Below, piece after piece: positions 35,072 to 43,684 of a DNA stretch of 64,000 nucleotides. Each line of letters opens with the position of its first letter. The stretch's first letter is position 1. A model generated the notes under the pieces. That model was not told the origin of the DNA, made no database searches, and worked only from the letters and a program-made list of their open reading frames with translations. The stretch is from Methylacidiphilales bacterium (GTDB lineage: Bacteria > Verrucomicrobiota > Verrucomicrobiia > Methylacidiphilales > UBA1321). Position numbers and translations under genes: made by a program. The DNA lies in assembly GCA_026225555.1 (NCBI GenBank), contig JAMFSY010000111.1, forward strand, positions 1 through 64,000. The letters run 5' to 3'.

Positions 35072-37123
35072 ATGGCCATGACTGAGAGCACTTCCTCCTC
35101 ACGACAAAATCGGGCGCTTTGGGAGCCAATGCCCGAGAGCATCGCCCAAACGAACCTGACTCGTTATGTCCGCTGGTTGAGGGAAAAGCGGGGCTTGAAA
35201 TTCCAGACCTATCCGGAGCTCTGGACCTGGTCCACGGATGAGCCCGAAGCATTCTGGAGTTCGATAGCCGATTTTTTTGAAGTCCGCTTTCATCATCGGG
35301 CCACGAGCGTTCTCTCGTCCTTGGAAATGCCGGGTGCCCGGTGGTTTTCCGGAGCGACCCTCAACTATGCCGAGCAGGTGCTTCGTCCCGGAAAAGACGA
35401 CGAGCAGCCAGTCATTCTTTTCGAAGCCGAAGAAAAACAGGGACAGGTTCGGCGTCGAGAAATTTCGCGGGCGGAGCTCCGAAAAGAGGTAGCTCTCGTG
35501 GCCACCCGATTGCGCGCGATGGGAGTGAAACCAGGAGATCGCGTGGCAGGCTATCTCTCGAATACGCCCGAGGCGGTGGTGGCCTTTCTGGCCAGCGCCA
35601 GCCTGGGCGCTGTCTGGTCCAACTGCGCGGTGGAAATGAGCAGCCGCAATGTGCTGGAACGGTTGACCCAAATCGAACCAAAGGTGCTTTTTGCTTCGTG
35701 CGGTTACAATTATGGAGGCAGGAAGCACGAGCGCGAGCAAGTCGTGACGGAGATCGTCGCCGGTTTGCCGACCTTGCGACATGCCATCCTGATTTCAGAG
35801 TCGAGCGACGGTCATGATCCGGCTCCCGTCCTTTCATCGGAAGACGTTTCGTATCATCAGTGGCGGGACCTGCTCGATGCCACGGAGATTCCCGAAATTC
35901 TTTTTGAACCCGTCCCGTTCGAACAACCGCTTTGGATCCTTTATTCCTCGGGAACGACCGGCACGCCGAAGGCCATCGTCCACGGGCACGGCGGCATTTT
36001 GCTCGAGCATCTGAAGGCCTTGTCGCTTCATCTGGATCTGCGGGAAGGCGACCGGTTCTTCTGGTACACGACCTCCGGCTGGATGATGTGGAATTTCCTG
36101 GTGTCCGCCCTGCTGTTGCCTGGGGTGAGCCTTGTCCTGTATGACGGCAGTCCCAAGTATCCGGATTTTCAAGTGCTTTGGGAACTGGCGGATCGACTCG
36201 AGGTCACTTACTTCGGCACAAGCGCGCCCTACCTAATGGCCTGCCGGAAAGAGGGCGTGGATCCCATTCGGACTTTTGCTTTCAGCCGCTTGCGGGGCAT
36301 CGGCTCGACCGGCGCGCCGCTTCCTCCGGAAGGTTTCACGTGGGTCTACGAGCGGGTGAAACGAGACGTCGCGCTTGGCTCCATCAGCGGTGGGACCGAT
36401 GTCTGCAGCGCGTTCGTCTTGTCCCATCCGCATCTCCCGGTGAAGGCGGGCCAACTTCAATGCCTCGGCTTGGGGGCCAAGATCGAGGCCTGGAATGAAG
36501 AGGGTGAATCCGTGTTTGGTGAGCTGGGCGAGTTGGTGCTCACCGCGCCATTTCCATCCATGCCCCTTTTCCTTTGGAACGATCCCGATGGCAGCCGATT
36601 GCGTTCGAGCTATTTCGAAAAATTTCCAGGCGTCTGGTCTCATGGGGATTGGATAGAGATCGAAGCACCGGCCGGCCCATGCGTGATTCAGGGCCGTTCC
36701 GACGCCACCCTGAATCGTGGCGGCGTGAGAATGGGGACGGTGGAGTTCTATTCCATTGTCGAAGCGTTGCCGGAAATCGCCGACTCGCTGGTGATCGATA
36801 CCGGCGGGCTGGGCCGGGAAGATCGGCTCCTTCTTTTTGTGGCTTTGCACCCCGGTTCGAAATTCGATGAGTCTCTGCAGGCGCGAATCATCCAAAGCCT
36901 TCGATCAGGAGCGTCTCCCCGGCATGTTCCGGATGCCATTTACGAAGTGGCCGCAATTCCGCGCACCCTCAATGGCAAGAAGCTCGAGGTGCCGGTGAAA
37001 CGGATCCTGGCTGGAATACCGGCAGACCAAGCTGTGCATCGCGGCACCATGGCCAACCCGGAATCGCTGAGTATCTTTATCGAACTGGCCAGGACCTTCC
37101 AAACGCCGGCCGCTAACCCGTAA
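35072..37123 (+). CDS. acetoacetate-CoA ligase
   Basis: 683 aa from ATG 35072; an ATG two codons further is as likely, while the six track residues before it overlap the XRE gene. Converts acetoacetate + ATP + CoA to acetoacetyl-CoA in the cytosol. The N-terminus (LWEPMPESIAQTNLTRYVRWL) is diagnostic of acetoacetyl-CoA synthetases. The AMP-binding motif is YSSGTTGTPKAIVHGHGG, followed by TTSGWMMWN and the core motif GRSDATLNRGGVRMGTVEFY. The C-terminal catalytic Lys is in RTLNGKKLEVPVK. Sits upstream of the thiolase. Confidence 0.95.
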   Translation: MAMTESTSSSRQNRALWEPMPESIAQTNLTRYVRWLREKRGLKFQTYPELWTWSTDEPEAFWSSIADFFEVRFHHRATSVLSSLEMPGARWFSGATLNYAEQVLRPGKDDEQPVILFEAEEKQGQVRRREISRAELRKEVALVATRLRAMGVKPGDRVAGYLSNTPEAVVAFLASASLGAVWSNCAVEMSSRNVLERLTQIEPKVLFASCGYNYGGRKHEREQVVTEIVAGLPTLRHAILISESSDGHDPAPVLSSEDVSYHQWRDLLDATEIPEILFEPVPFEQPLWILYSSGTTGTPKAIVHGHGGILLEHLKALSLHLDLREGDRFFWYTTSGWMMWNFLVSALLLPGVSLVLYDGSPKYPDFQVLWELADRLEVTYFGTSAPYLMACRKEGVDPIRTFAFSRLRGIGSTGAPLPPEGFTWVYERVKRDVALGSISGGTDVCSAFVLSHPHLPVKAGQLQCLGLGAKIEAWNEEGESVFGELGELVLTAPFPSMPLFLWNDPDGSRLRSSYFEKFPGVWSHGDWIEIEAPAGPCVIQGRSDATLNRGGVRMGTVEFYSIVEALPEIADSLVIDTGGLGREDRLLLFVALHPGSKFDESLQARIIQSLRSGASPRHVPDAIYEVAAIPRTLNGKKLEVPVKRILAGIPADQAVHRGTMANPESLSIFIELARTFQTPAANP

Positions 37124-37127
37124 GCCT

Positions 37128-38306
37128 ATGAGTGAAGTCTATATCATGTCCGCGGCGCGCACCCCGATCGGACGGTTGGCCGGAGGATTGAGCACACTGC
37201 CCGCCCATCGACTCGGCGAAGTGGCGATCACCGCGGCTTTGCGTCGCGCGCAGGTTGCGCCGGATGAAGTCTCCGAGGTCATCCTGGGACAGGTCCTGAC
37301 CGCGGGTGCCGGACAGAATCCGGCCCGCCAGGCCGCGGTCGCGGCGGGGATTCCTTTCGAGGCGACCGCCATCGGCATTAATCAGATCTGCGGTTCGGGT
37401 CTCCGGGCAATTGCTTTGGGTTATCAATCGCTGAAGCTCGGTGATTCCGAGATCGTCGTGGCCGGCGGACAGGAAAGCATGAGCCAGGCGCCTCACTGCG
37501 TCTCGCTGCGGGCGGGAACAAAACTGGGCGACACCACGCTGACGGACACCCTCATTCGCGATGGTCTTTGGGACGCTTTCCATGATTATCACATGGGCCA
37601 GACGGCGGAAAATATCGCCGCCCGCTGGAAAATCGATCGCGCGGAACAAGACGAAATCGCCTTCCATTCGCAACGCAAGGCGGCGGCGGCCCAGGCGGAA
37701 GGACGCTTCGCGGAAGAGATCGCTCCGGTCCATGTTCCGGGCCGGAAGGGGGATCTCATCATCGAACATGATGAAGACATCCGGCCTGATACGACGCCTG
37801 CGGGGCTCGCCAAGTTGCGCCCGGCTTTTCTGAAGGAGGGCGGCACGGTCACGGCCGGCAATGCCAGCGGAATCAACGACGGTGCGGCAGCTCTCGTGCT
37901 GATGCGCGCCGATCAGATCGGATCGCGAAAGATTGAACCCCTGGCGCGGATCGTCTCATGGGCAACCTCGGGAGTGGATCCGGCGTTCATGGGAATCGGT
38001 CCGGTCATGGCAACACGGCGCGCCTTGGCTAAAGCGGGTTGGAAACTGGAAGATGTCGATCTGATCGAGGCGAACGAAGCCTTCGCCGCGCAGAGTTGCG
38101 CCGTCGCCCGCGAAATGGGCTGGGACAACGAGCGCGTCAACGTCAACGGCGGTGCAATTGCCCTGGGCCATCCTATCGGCGCATCGGGTGCGCGCATTCT
38201 CGTCACGCTCCTTTATGAACTTCGCCGCCGCCAGGCGCGACGCGGGTTGGCCACATTATGCATCGGTGGAGGGATGGGCATCGCCCTCTGTGTGGAGCGT
38301 CCCTGA
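37128..38306 (+). CDS. acetyl-CoA acetyltransferase (thiolase)
   Basis: 392 aa. Cleaves acetoacetyl-CoA to two acetyl-CoA, or condenses them. Active-site Cys in INQICGSGLRAIALG, catalytic His in NVNGGAIALGHPIGASGAR, second Cys in TLCIGGGMGIALC. Starts 4 bases after the ligase. With the ligase and dehydrogenase it completes 3-hydroxybutyrate use to acetyl-CoA; run in reverse the thiolase could serve PHB synthesis, but no phaC is present here. Confidence 0.96.
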   Translation: MSEVYIMSAARTPIGRLAGGLSTLPAHRLGEVAITAALRRAQVAPDEVSEVILGQVLTAGAGQNPARQAAVAAGIPFEATAIGINQICGSGLRAIALGYQSLKLGDSEIVVAGGQESMSQAPHCVSLRAGTKLGDTTLTDTLIRDGLWDAFHDYHMGQTAENIAARWKIDRAEQDEIAFHSQRKAAAAQAEGRFAEEIAPVHVPGRKGDLIIEHDEDIRPDTTPAGLAKLRPAFLKEGGTVTAGNASGINDGAAALVLMRADQIGSRKIEPLARIVSWATSGVDPAFMGIGPVMATRRALAKAGWKLEDVDLIEANEAFAAQSCAVAREMGWDNERVNVNGGAIALGHPIGASGARILVTLLYELRRRQARRGLATLCIGGGMGIALCVERP

Positions 38307-38319
38307 TTCAGAAATCCCC

Positions 38320-39111
38320 ATGGAAAGAAATCTACTAGGAAAGACGGCGCTAGTCACCGGTTCTACTCGCGGTTTGGGCCGGGAGATTGCCGAGAATCTT
38401 GCCGCGGCGGGCTGCTCCATCGCGTTGAATGGCTTCGGGACCTCCACCGAAATCGAGACCTGCAAATCCAAAATAAAATCGACTCATGACGTCGAAGTCT
38501 TCTATCACGGCGCCGATTTAACCATTCCCTCGGAAATCGCGGAACTCACGACAGCCGTCACCCGACAGCTCGGCCCGATCGATATCCTGATCAACAACGC
38601 GGGCATGCAATTTGTCTCTCCGCTGGAGGATTTTCCCGATGATAAATGGGATGCGGTAATCGCCCTTAATTTATCGGCCGCCTTTCACCTCACCAAGGCC
38701 GTGCTTCCAGGAATGCGCGCACGGAAATGGGGTCGCATCGTTAACATATCCTCGGCCCATGGACTGGTGGCCTCCCCCTTCAAGGCGGCCTACGTCGCCT
38801 CCAAACATGGGCTGATCGGGTTGACCAAAGTCACCGCACTGGAGACCGCTCGGGACGGCATCACCTGCAACGCGCTCTGCCCCGGCTTCATCCATACCGA
38901 TATCATCGAAGGACAAATCGCCGAGCAGTCCCGCGCCACCGGTATTCCCCGCGAACGAGTCGTGGAAGAAATCATCCTGGCCAAACATGCGACCAGGGAA
39001 TTCGTCCAGGCGGATCAAGTCGCGACTTTCATCCTGTTGCTTTGTTCCACGGCGGGCGCCTCAACCACGGGAACGGCCATCCCGATTGACGGCGGATGGA
39101 CAGCGTCCTAA
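38320..39111 (+). CDS. 3-hydroxybutyrate dehydrogenase
   Basis: 263 aa from ATG 38320 (MERNLLGKTALVTGSTRGLG); the track's longer frame runs back into the thiolase. A short-chain dehydrogenase with cofactor motif TGSTRGLG, NNAG, and catalytic Ser/Tyr/Lys in SSAHG...YVASKHG. FIHTDIIEGQIAEQ and REFVQADQVATFILLL are specific to BdhA. Interconverts 3-hydroxybutyrate and acetoacetate with NAD. Operon position right after the thiolase supports the call. Confidence 0.92.
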   Translation: MERNLLGKTALVTGSTRGLGREIAENLAAAGCSIALNGFGTSTEIETCKSKIKSTHDVEVFYHGADLTIPSEIAELTTAVTRQLGPIDILINNAGMQFVSPLEDFPDDKWDAVIALNLSAAFHLTKAVLPGMRARKWGRIVNISSAHGLVASPFKAAYVASKHGLIGLTKVTALETARDGITCNALCPGFIHTDIIEGQIAEQSRATGIPRERVVEEIILAKHATREFVQADQVATFILLLCSTAGASTTGTAIPIDGGWTAS

Positions 39112-39137
39112 GCACTATATCTTCTTCGGGAAACTCT

Positions 39138-40232
39138 ATGAAAAATATCCAGCAAACGATCCAATCTCTTCTCGATCAATCCTTCACGGAAAAAGACGGC
39201 GAGCGCGGGGCCCAGGTCGCGGTCTACCAACACGGCAAACTGGTAGTGAATGCCTTCGTCGGAATCGCCGATCCCGCAACTGGTCGCCCCGTCGATGAGA
39301 AAACCCTCTTCGCCGCCTTCTCCACCGGTAAGGGAATGGCCGCGACCCTCGTTCATCTTCTCGTCGAAAGGGGCCAGATCACTTACGAGACGCCGATTGC
39401 CAGCGTCTGGCCGGAGTTTGCCACCCACGGTAAAGACAAGATCACTTTACGGCACGCGCTCAATCATACGGCGGGCCTTTCCCAAATGCCCACCGGCCTC
39501 GGGCATGCCGAACTCTGCAATTGGGAAAAAATGTGCGAAAAAATCGCCGACCTGACACCGCTGACGCCCCCGGGCATGACGATGGCCTATCATGCCATCA
39601 CCTACAGCTGGCTGCTGGGCGAAGTTGCGCGCCGGGTGGATGGACGCCCCTTCCCGCAAATGCTTCGCGAGGAAATCACCATTCCCCTTGGTATCGCCGA
39701 CGATCTCTTTTTCGGCATTCCGGATGAGGTGGAGTCGCGGGTCGCGATCCTGGAGGCGGAAGTCGATCCCGCGGCCCCGGTTGTCCTGCCTCATGATGCG
39801 ACACCACAAGCTATCCCGGCTTTGGTGCAACCGTTGTACCAATGGATGAATCGTGCCGATGCGCGCCGCGCCTGCATCCCCGCCTCCAACGGCATTATGA
39901 CTGCGCACGCGATCGCCCGCCACTACGCGGCCCTCTTGCCCGGTGGCGTGGACGGAGTTGAACTGCTGCCTCCATCTAGAATCCTTGTGGCCACCGAACC
40001 GCAATTAGCCGGCGACCACAAGCCGGGCGATCCCGTCGCAAATCATCGTCTCGGCTACGCCATGGGCCAGGCTCTTTCCACGAGCGGCTTCGGGCACGGC
40101 GGTTACGGAGGATCAACCGGCTTCGCGGATCCCATCCACGGCATTGCGTTTGGCTTTACGCGAAACCGCTTCATCAATAACACCACGTTGACGAAGGTTT
40201 TCGAGAGCTTGCAAGCGACCCTCTCATCCTGA
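39138..40232 (+). CDS. EstB/beta-lactamase-like serine hydrolase
   Basis: 364 aa from ATG 39138, 26 bases after the dehydrogenase. Class C beta-lactamase/esterase fold with the nucleophile motif FAAFSTGKGMAATL (SxxK) and a catalytic Tyr in YHAITYSWLLGEVARR; a C-terminal GHGGYGGSTGFADP matches the KTG-like box. No signal peptide, so it is a cytosolic esterase rather than an antibiotic-resistance enzyme. In this operon it may cleave 3-hydroxybutyrate esters or oligomers; that role is inferred from position only. Confidence 0.85.
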   Translation: MKNIQQTIQSLLDQSFTEKDGERGAQVAVYQHGKLVVNAFVGIADPATGRPVDEKTLFAAFSTGKGMAATLVHLLVERGQITYETPIASVWPEFATHGKDKITLRHALNHTAGLSQMPTGLGHAELCNWEKMCEKIADLTPLTPPGMTMAYHAITYSWLLGEVARRVDGRPFPQMLREEITIPLGIADDLFFGIPDEVESRVAILEAEVDPAAPVVLPHDATPQAIPALVQPLYQWMNRADARRACIPASNGIMTAHAIARHYAALLPGGVDGVELLPPSRILVATEPQLAGDHKPGDPVANHRLGYAMGQALSTSGFGHGGYGGSTGFADPIHGIAFGFTRNRFINNTTLTKVFESLQATLSS

Positions 40233-40318
40233 GCCTGGCGAAGGCCCCGAATCGACTTGAATCCGTGCCTCGATCGGATGCTGGTCGCTTCCCCGTGGCA
40301 CAACCCATGCGGAGGACC
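40226..40318. other. convergent gap with hairpin remnant
   Basis: Carries CATCCTGAGCCTGGCGAAGG, which resembles the widespread intergenic hairpin half CCTGAGCC..GAAGG seen in many genomes. No intact second arm and no T-run. Separates the hydrolase gene (+) from the AbrB-family gene (-). Confidence 0.3.
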
Positions 40319-41404
40319 TTATGACGGGACCCCTTCCGGATTGGTGACGCGCCCAAGCCACTTGGCGCAGCCACGGACAAGCCAGGGGCCGGCGATCAGC
40401 ACGCACATGAGCCGTACCAGATGGACGGTGAGAATGATGGCGGTATCGCCCTGCAATTCAGTGGCGACGGCCGCTACGGAATCGAGGCCGCCGGGAGTCG
40501 CGGCAAGGTAGGCGCTCACCGGATCGAGTTTCAATTCGCGAGTGAGAATCCAGGCCAGCGCGCAAGAACCACTCAGCAAAAGCAACGTCGTTCCGCAAAC
40601 GGGAAGCAGGATGTCCTTGATGGCCTCGATCGTGGATGGATGAAAACGGCCGCCGATCTGAAGACCCATGACCAGATAGGCCGCCGCGAAGAGAGGCCAC
40701 GGCCAGCGTCCCAACGAGACACCGCTGATCTCCAGCAGGAAATAGAGCACGGTCGGGATGAGAAAAGTCCCGGCGGGGATGCGCGTCCGCATGCCTGTCA
40801 GCCAACCCAGGCAAGCCAGGAGGCCCAGCGCAACCAGCTTCCACCAGGCGAAGGGCGGGGCGGGGGTGACCGCCAAGGCCGTCGCCGGATGAGCCGATGA
40901 AACGGGGTGCGAAAGATGCGTCAAAAGCGGCGCGATAAAGGCGAGCGAGGCAAGGATCAACAGCAACCGGGTGTACTGCATGATCACGACGAGGCGCGTG
41001 TCGGCCTTCAAACTGTCGCTCATGGCGGCCATTTCTCCGGCGCCGCCGGGCATCGTCCCGAGAAACGCGGTGGCCACATCGAGCCGGGTGTATCGCGTCA
41101 AAATCCAACCGTTCAGGAGGCTGGTCAAAAGAATGAAAACGACCGCGAATGCGAAAATGGCGAAATGCCTGGGCAGGGTGAGAAGCGTGGATGGCGAAAA
41201 GCCCGCGCCCAAGGCCGTGCCGATAACCGCCTGAGCCGCGATGTAAACCGGCCGAGGCAATTCGGTCGCCTGCCAGTCGCGCACGGCAAAGAGCGCCGAG
41301 GCGACCAGCGGACCAAAAAGCCACGCGGCGGGAAGATGCGCCGCTTGCAACCCCACCGCAAGCAGGATGGCGGTCATGAGCAGAAGAACAGACGAAGGCT
41401 TCAT
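40319..41404 (-). CDS. AbrB-family membrane protein (putative transporter)
   Basis: 361 aa from ATG 41404, overlapping the previous gene's stop as ATGA; the track adds six residues. About ten hydrophobic helices in two related halves, each with the family block MPGGAGEMAAMSDS (first half) and TPGGLDSVAAVATELQGD (second half), typical of the AbrB/AmoA-like membrane family. Some members affect transport or regulation of metabolic genes; substrate unknown. The cysteine-hydrolase-like partner and MarR gene upstream suggest uptake or efflux of its substrate. Confidence 0.85.
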   Translation of the reverse strand: MKPSSVLLLMTAILLAVGLQAAHLPAAWLFGPLVASALFAVRDWQATELPRPVYIAAQAVIGTALGAGFSPSTLLTLPRHFAIFAFAVVFILLTSLLNGWILTRYTRLDVATAFLGTMPGGAGEMAAMSDSLKADTRLVVIMQYTRLLLILASLAFIAPLLTHLSHPVSSAHPATALAVTPAPPFAWWKLVALGLLACLGWLTGMRTRIPAGTFLIPTVLYFLLEISGVSLGRWPWPLFAAAYLVMGLQIGGRFHPSTIEAIKDILLPVCGTTLLLLSGSCALAWILTRELKLDPVSAYLAATPGGLDSVAAVATELQGDTAIILTVHLVRLMCVLIAGPWLVRGCAKWLGRVTNPEGVPS

Positions 41405-41988
41405 TTCTCCGCGCGAACACAAGCCGCCAGCACTTCCTCCGTTGAGCGGACCACGCCGAGCCGCGGCAGAATATCCCGGATCGCGAAGGCATGGGCCTCC
41501 GCACTGATCGAGCTCATCGCGTCTTCCACAAAGACCTGGGCATAACCCAGTTCATGGGCGACGCGGGCGGTCGATTCGACCCCGAAGTTGGTGGCAATGC
41601 CGCCGAGGACAATTTTCTTCACGCCCCGACGGCGTAACTGGAGATCGAGCTCCGTGCCGTAAAAGGCGCCCCATTGACGCTTGCCAATCACGAGGTCGCC
41701 GGGACGCGGCCCGATTTCGGGCACGAGTTCCGACCAGTCAGGCGGCATGGATCCCCGTTGCATCGGCGAATCGACTTCCAGTTGCAGCGCATCGCGGCCA
41801 TCGGCCGAGAATCCGACGTGAACCAGGACGACGGGTGCCTGCTCCTCACGGAAACGCTCGGCCAGCCGAACACCATTCTGCACCACGTCCGCACCGGAAC
41901 GGGGCGCGAGAGGCAGGGGGACAATGCCGCGCTGAAGATCGATGAGGACCAGGGCGGTGTGACTAAGATCGATGGGGGATGTGTTCAT
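41401..41988 (-). CDS. isochorismatase-fold hydrolase lacking the catalytic Cys
   Basis: 195 aa. Keeps the family Asp (ALVLIDLQRGIV) and Lys (VIGKRQWGAFYGT), but the nucleophile position reads IATNFGVESTARVAHELG, with Gly where Cys is expected. E. coli YecD-type members share the GVEST form, so this is a subgroup rather than a random loss, though thiol-based hydrolysis as in nicotinamidase is unlikely. Flanked by MarR and AbrB genes on the same strand (18-base gap, 4-base overlap). Confidence 0.82.
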   Translation of the reverse strand: MNTSPIDLSHTALVLIDLQRGIVPLPLAPRSGADVVQNGVRLAERFREEQAPVVLVHVGFSADGRDALQLEVDSPMQRGSMPPDWSELVPEIGPRPGDLVIGKRQWGAFYGTELDLQLRRRGVKKIVLGGIATNFGVESTARVAHELGYAQVFVEDAMSSISAEAHAFAIRDILPRLGVVRSTEEVLAACVRAEK

Positions 41989-42006
41989 GAGATTTATTTT
42001 GGAGTT

Positions 42007-42429
42007 TTAACTTTGGGCGATCCGGTCGAGGACCTCGAGGCCCGCCAACACGGCGCGTAGATCTTGGGAATTCAGCTTCTTAAATTCGTCGACCAGCCAG
42101 GCTTGGCGCAGATCGCGGCCCCGGTTCAGCGCCTTGCGTCCAGAGAGGGAAAGCGAGATCAGCACTTGGCGGCGGTCCTGGGGATGGGGTGTCCGCTTGA
42201 TCCAGCGGCGACGATCCAGGGCATCGAGCGTCTGGCCGATGGTCTGCGGGCGGACCTTCTCAAGAGCCGCCAGGGCGCTCGGGGTCATCTCGCCTTTCTC
42301 ATCCAGCCAGACCAGCACGCCCTGCTCGGACCGGGCGGGCCCCTTTTCGCCGACGGCGGCGTAGGCACGGCGGACCAGGAGACGCATCACCTTGCGAAGC
42401 TTGAGGGCAGCCGTGTCGATTTCATTCAT
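42007..42429 (-). CDS. MarR-family transcriptional regulator
   Basis: 140 aa winged helix. The recognition helix region is MTPSALAALEKVRPQTIGQTLDALDRRRWIKR and the wing PHPQDRRQVLISLS. First gene of a three-gene operon with the hydrolase and AbrB-like protein. A perfect palindrome 4 bases before its ATG overlaps the promoter, so autorepression relieved by a small-molecule ligand is expected. Confidence 0.9.
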   Translation of the reverse strand: MNEIDTAALKLRKVMRLLVRRAYAAVGEKGPARSEQGVLVWLDEKGEMTPSALAALEKVRPQTIGQTLDALDRRRWIKRTPHPQDRRQVLISLSLSGRKALNRGRDLRQAWLVDEFKKLNSQDLRAVLAGLEVLDRIAQS

Positions 42430-42432
42430 ATC

Positions 42433-42470
42433 ATCAGTATTACTGATAATACGTTATACTGTCAAAATGC
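42433..42470 (-). promoter_or_regulatory. MarR promoter with perfect palindromic operator
   Basis: On the minus strand a perfect TTGACA (-35) is followed 17-18 bases later by TAATACT as a loose -10. The palindrome ATCAGTA-T-TACTGAT (42433-42447) covers the -10 and start region and ends 3 bases before the MarR ATG. A repressor bound here would block the promoter. Confidence 0.65.
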
Positions 42471-42521
42471 CTCTTGTCAAGCCACCCGGAAAATCAAGCG
42501 ACCAACCCTCGAGGGGATTCC

Positions 42522-43574
42522 TCAGGCCGCCTGCTTCAGCGACGCCATGTCGATGACGAAGCGGTACTTCACGTCGCCCTTAAGCAGCCGGTCGTAGGCC
42601 TCGTTGACCTGCTGGATGCGGATCATTTCGATATCGCTGACAATTCCGTGCTCGGCGCAGAAATCGAGCATTTCCTGGGTCTCCGCAATGCCTCCGATGG
42701 CCGAGCCGGCGAAGTTGCGGCGCGGCATGATGAGATTGAAGGCGGCAATGGCCAGAGGATTTTCCGGCGCGCCGACCAGCGTCAGCGTCCCGTCCCACTT
42801 CACCAGATTCAGGTAGGCATTGATGTCATGATTAGCCGAGACGCAATCGAGAATGAAATCGAAGCTGCCGGAGTGCTTCTTCATCTCGTCCTCGTTTTTT
42901 GAGACGACCACTTCGTGGGCGCCGAGGCGCAACGCATCGGCCGTCTTTCCCGGCGAAGTGGTAAAGAGCACCACGTGCGCGCCAAAGGCCCGGGCGAACT
43001 TGACGCCCATGTGACCGAGCCCGCCAAGGCCAACGACGCCGACCTTTTTTCCAGGCCCGACTTTCCAATGGCGCAACGGCGAGTAGGTGGTGATGCCCGC
43101 GCAGAGCAGAGGCGCGGTCGCGGCGAGGTCGAGTTTCTCGGGAATGCGCAGAGTGAAGGCTTCATCCACGACCACCGATTCCGAGTAACCGCCGTAGGTC
43201 ATGCCCCCGGAATGTTTGTCGGGCCCGTTGTAGGTGAGGACAGGAACGTGCGAGCAATATTGTTCCTGACCCGCTTCACAGGCCGGACAGGTGCGGCACG
43301 AATCGACCATGCAACCCACGGCGGCCAGATCGCCCTCCTTGAATTTTTTGACCTCGCGTCCGACCTTCGTCACCCGTCCCACGATTTCGTGGCCGGGAAC
43401 GCAGGGATAGGTCGTGTTATGCCACTCGTTGCGGGCTTGATGCAGATCGGAATGGCACACCCCGCAGTAGAGGATTTCGATGACCACGTCCTTCGGCAGC
43501 GGATCGCGCCGATGGATGGAAAACGGAGCCAGGAGTGAGGCAGCGGTTTGGGCGGCGTAGGATTTAGTGCTCAT
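42522..43574 (-). CDS. zinc-dependent alcohol dehydrogenase (YahK-like)
   Basis: 350 aa from ATG 43574 (MSTKSYAAQTAA); the 66 upstream residues in the track are out of the family. Catalytic zinc ligands in CGVCHSDLHQ and VPGHEIVG; structural zinc Cys in CRTCPACEAGQEQYC; Rossmann motif GLGGLGHMGVKFARAFGA. The family reduces aldehydes, usually with NADPH. Divergent from an AraC gene with a 110-base gap, which probably regulates it. Confidence 0.93.
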   Translation of the reverse strand: MSTKSYAAQTAASLLAPFSIHRRDPLPKDVVIEILYCGVCHSDLHQARNEWHNTTYPCVPGHEIVGRVTKVGREVKKFKEGDLAAVGCMVDSCRTCPACEAGQEQYCSHVPVLTYNGPDKHSGGMTYGGYSESVVVDEAFTLRIPEKLDLAATAPLLCAGITTYSPLRHWKVGPGKKVGVVGLGGLGHMGVKFARAFGAHVVLFTTSPGKTADALRLGAHEVVVSKNEDEMKKHSGSFDFILDCVSANHDINAYLNLVKWDGTLTLVGAPENPLAIAAFNLIMPRRNFAGSAIGGIAETQEMLDFCAEHGIVSDIEMIRIQQVNEAYDRLLKGDVKYRFVIDMASLKQAA

Positions 43575-43684
43575 AAGAGTATAAATAGCGCAAAGGGAAT
43601 GGACTTCTCTTGTAATCTTGCTCGCTCTATCGGGATTTTGCTCAAAAATGGCCTGAGAGAGCGCCCAATCATCTTCGCCCCGCC

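Noticed and set aside
41401-41988. True isochorismatase or nicotinamidase activity
   Set aside because: The nucleophilic Cys position is Gly, so I call only the fold.
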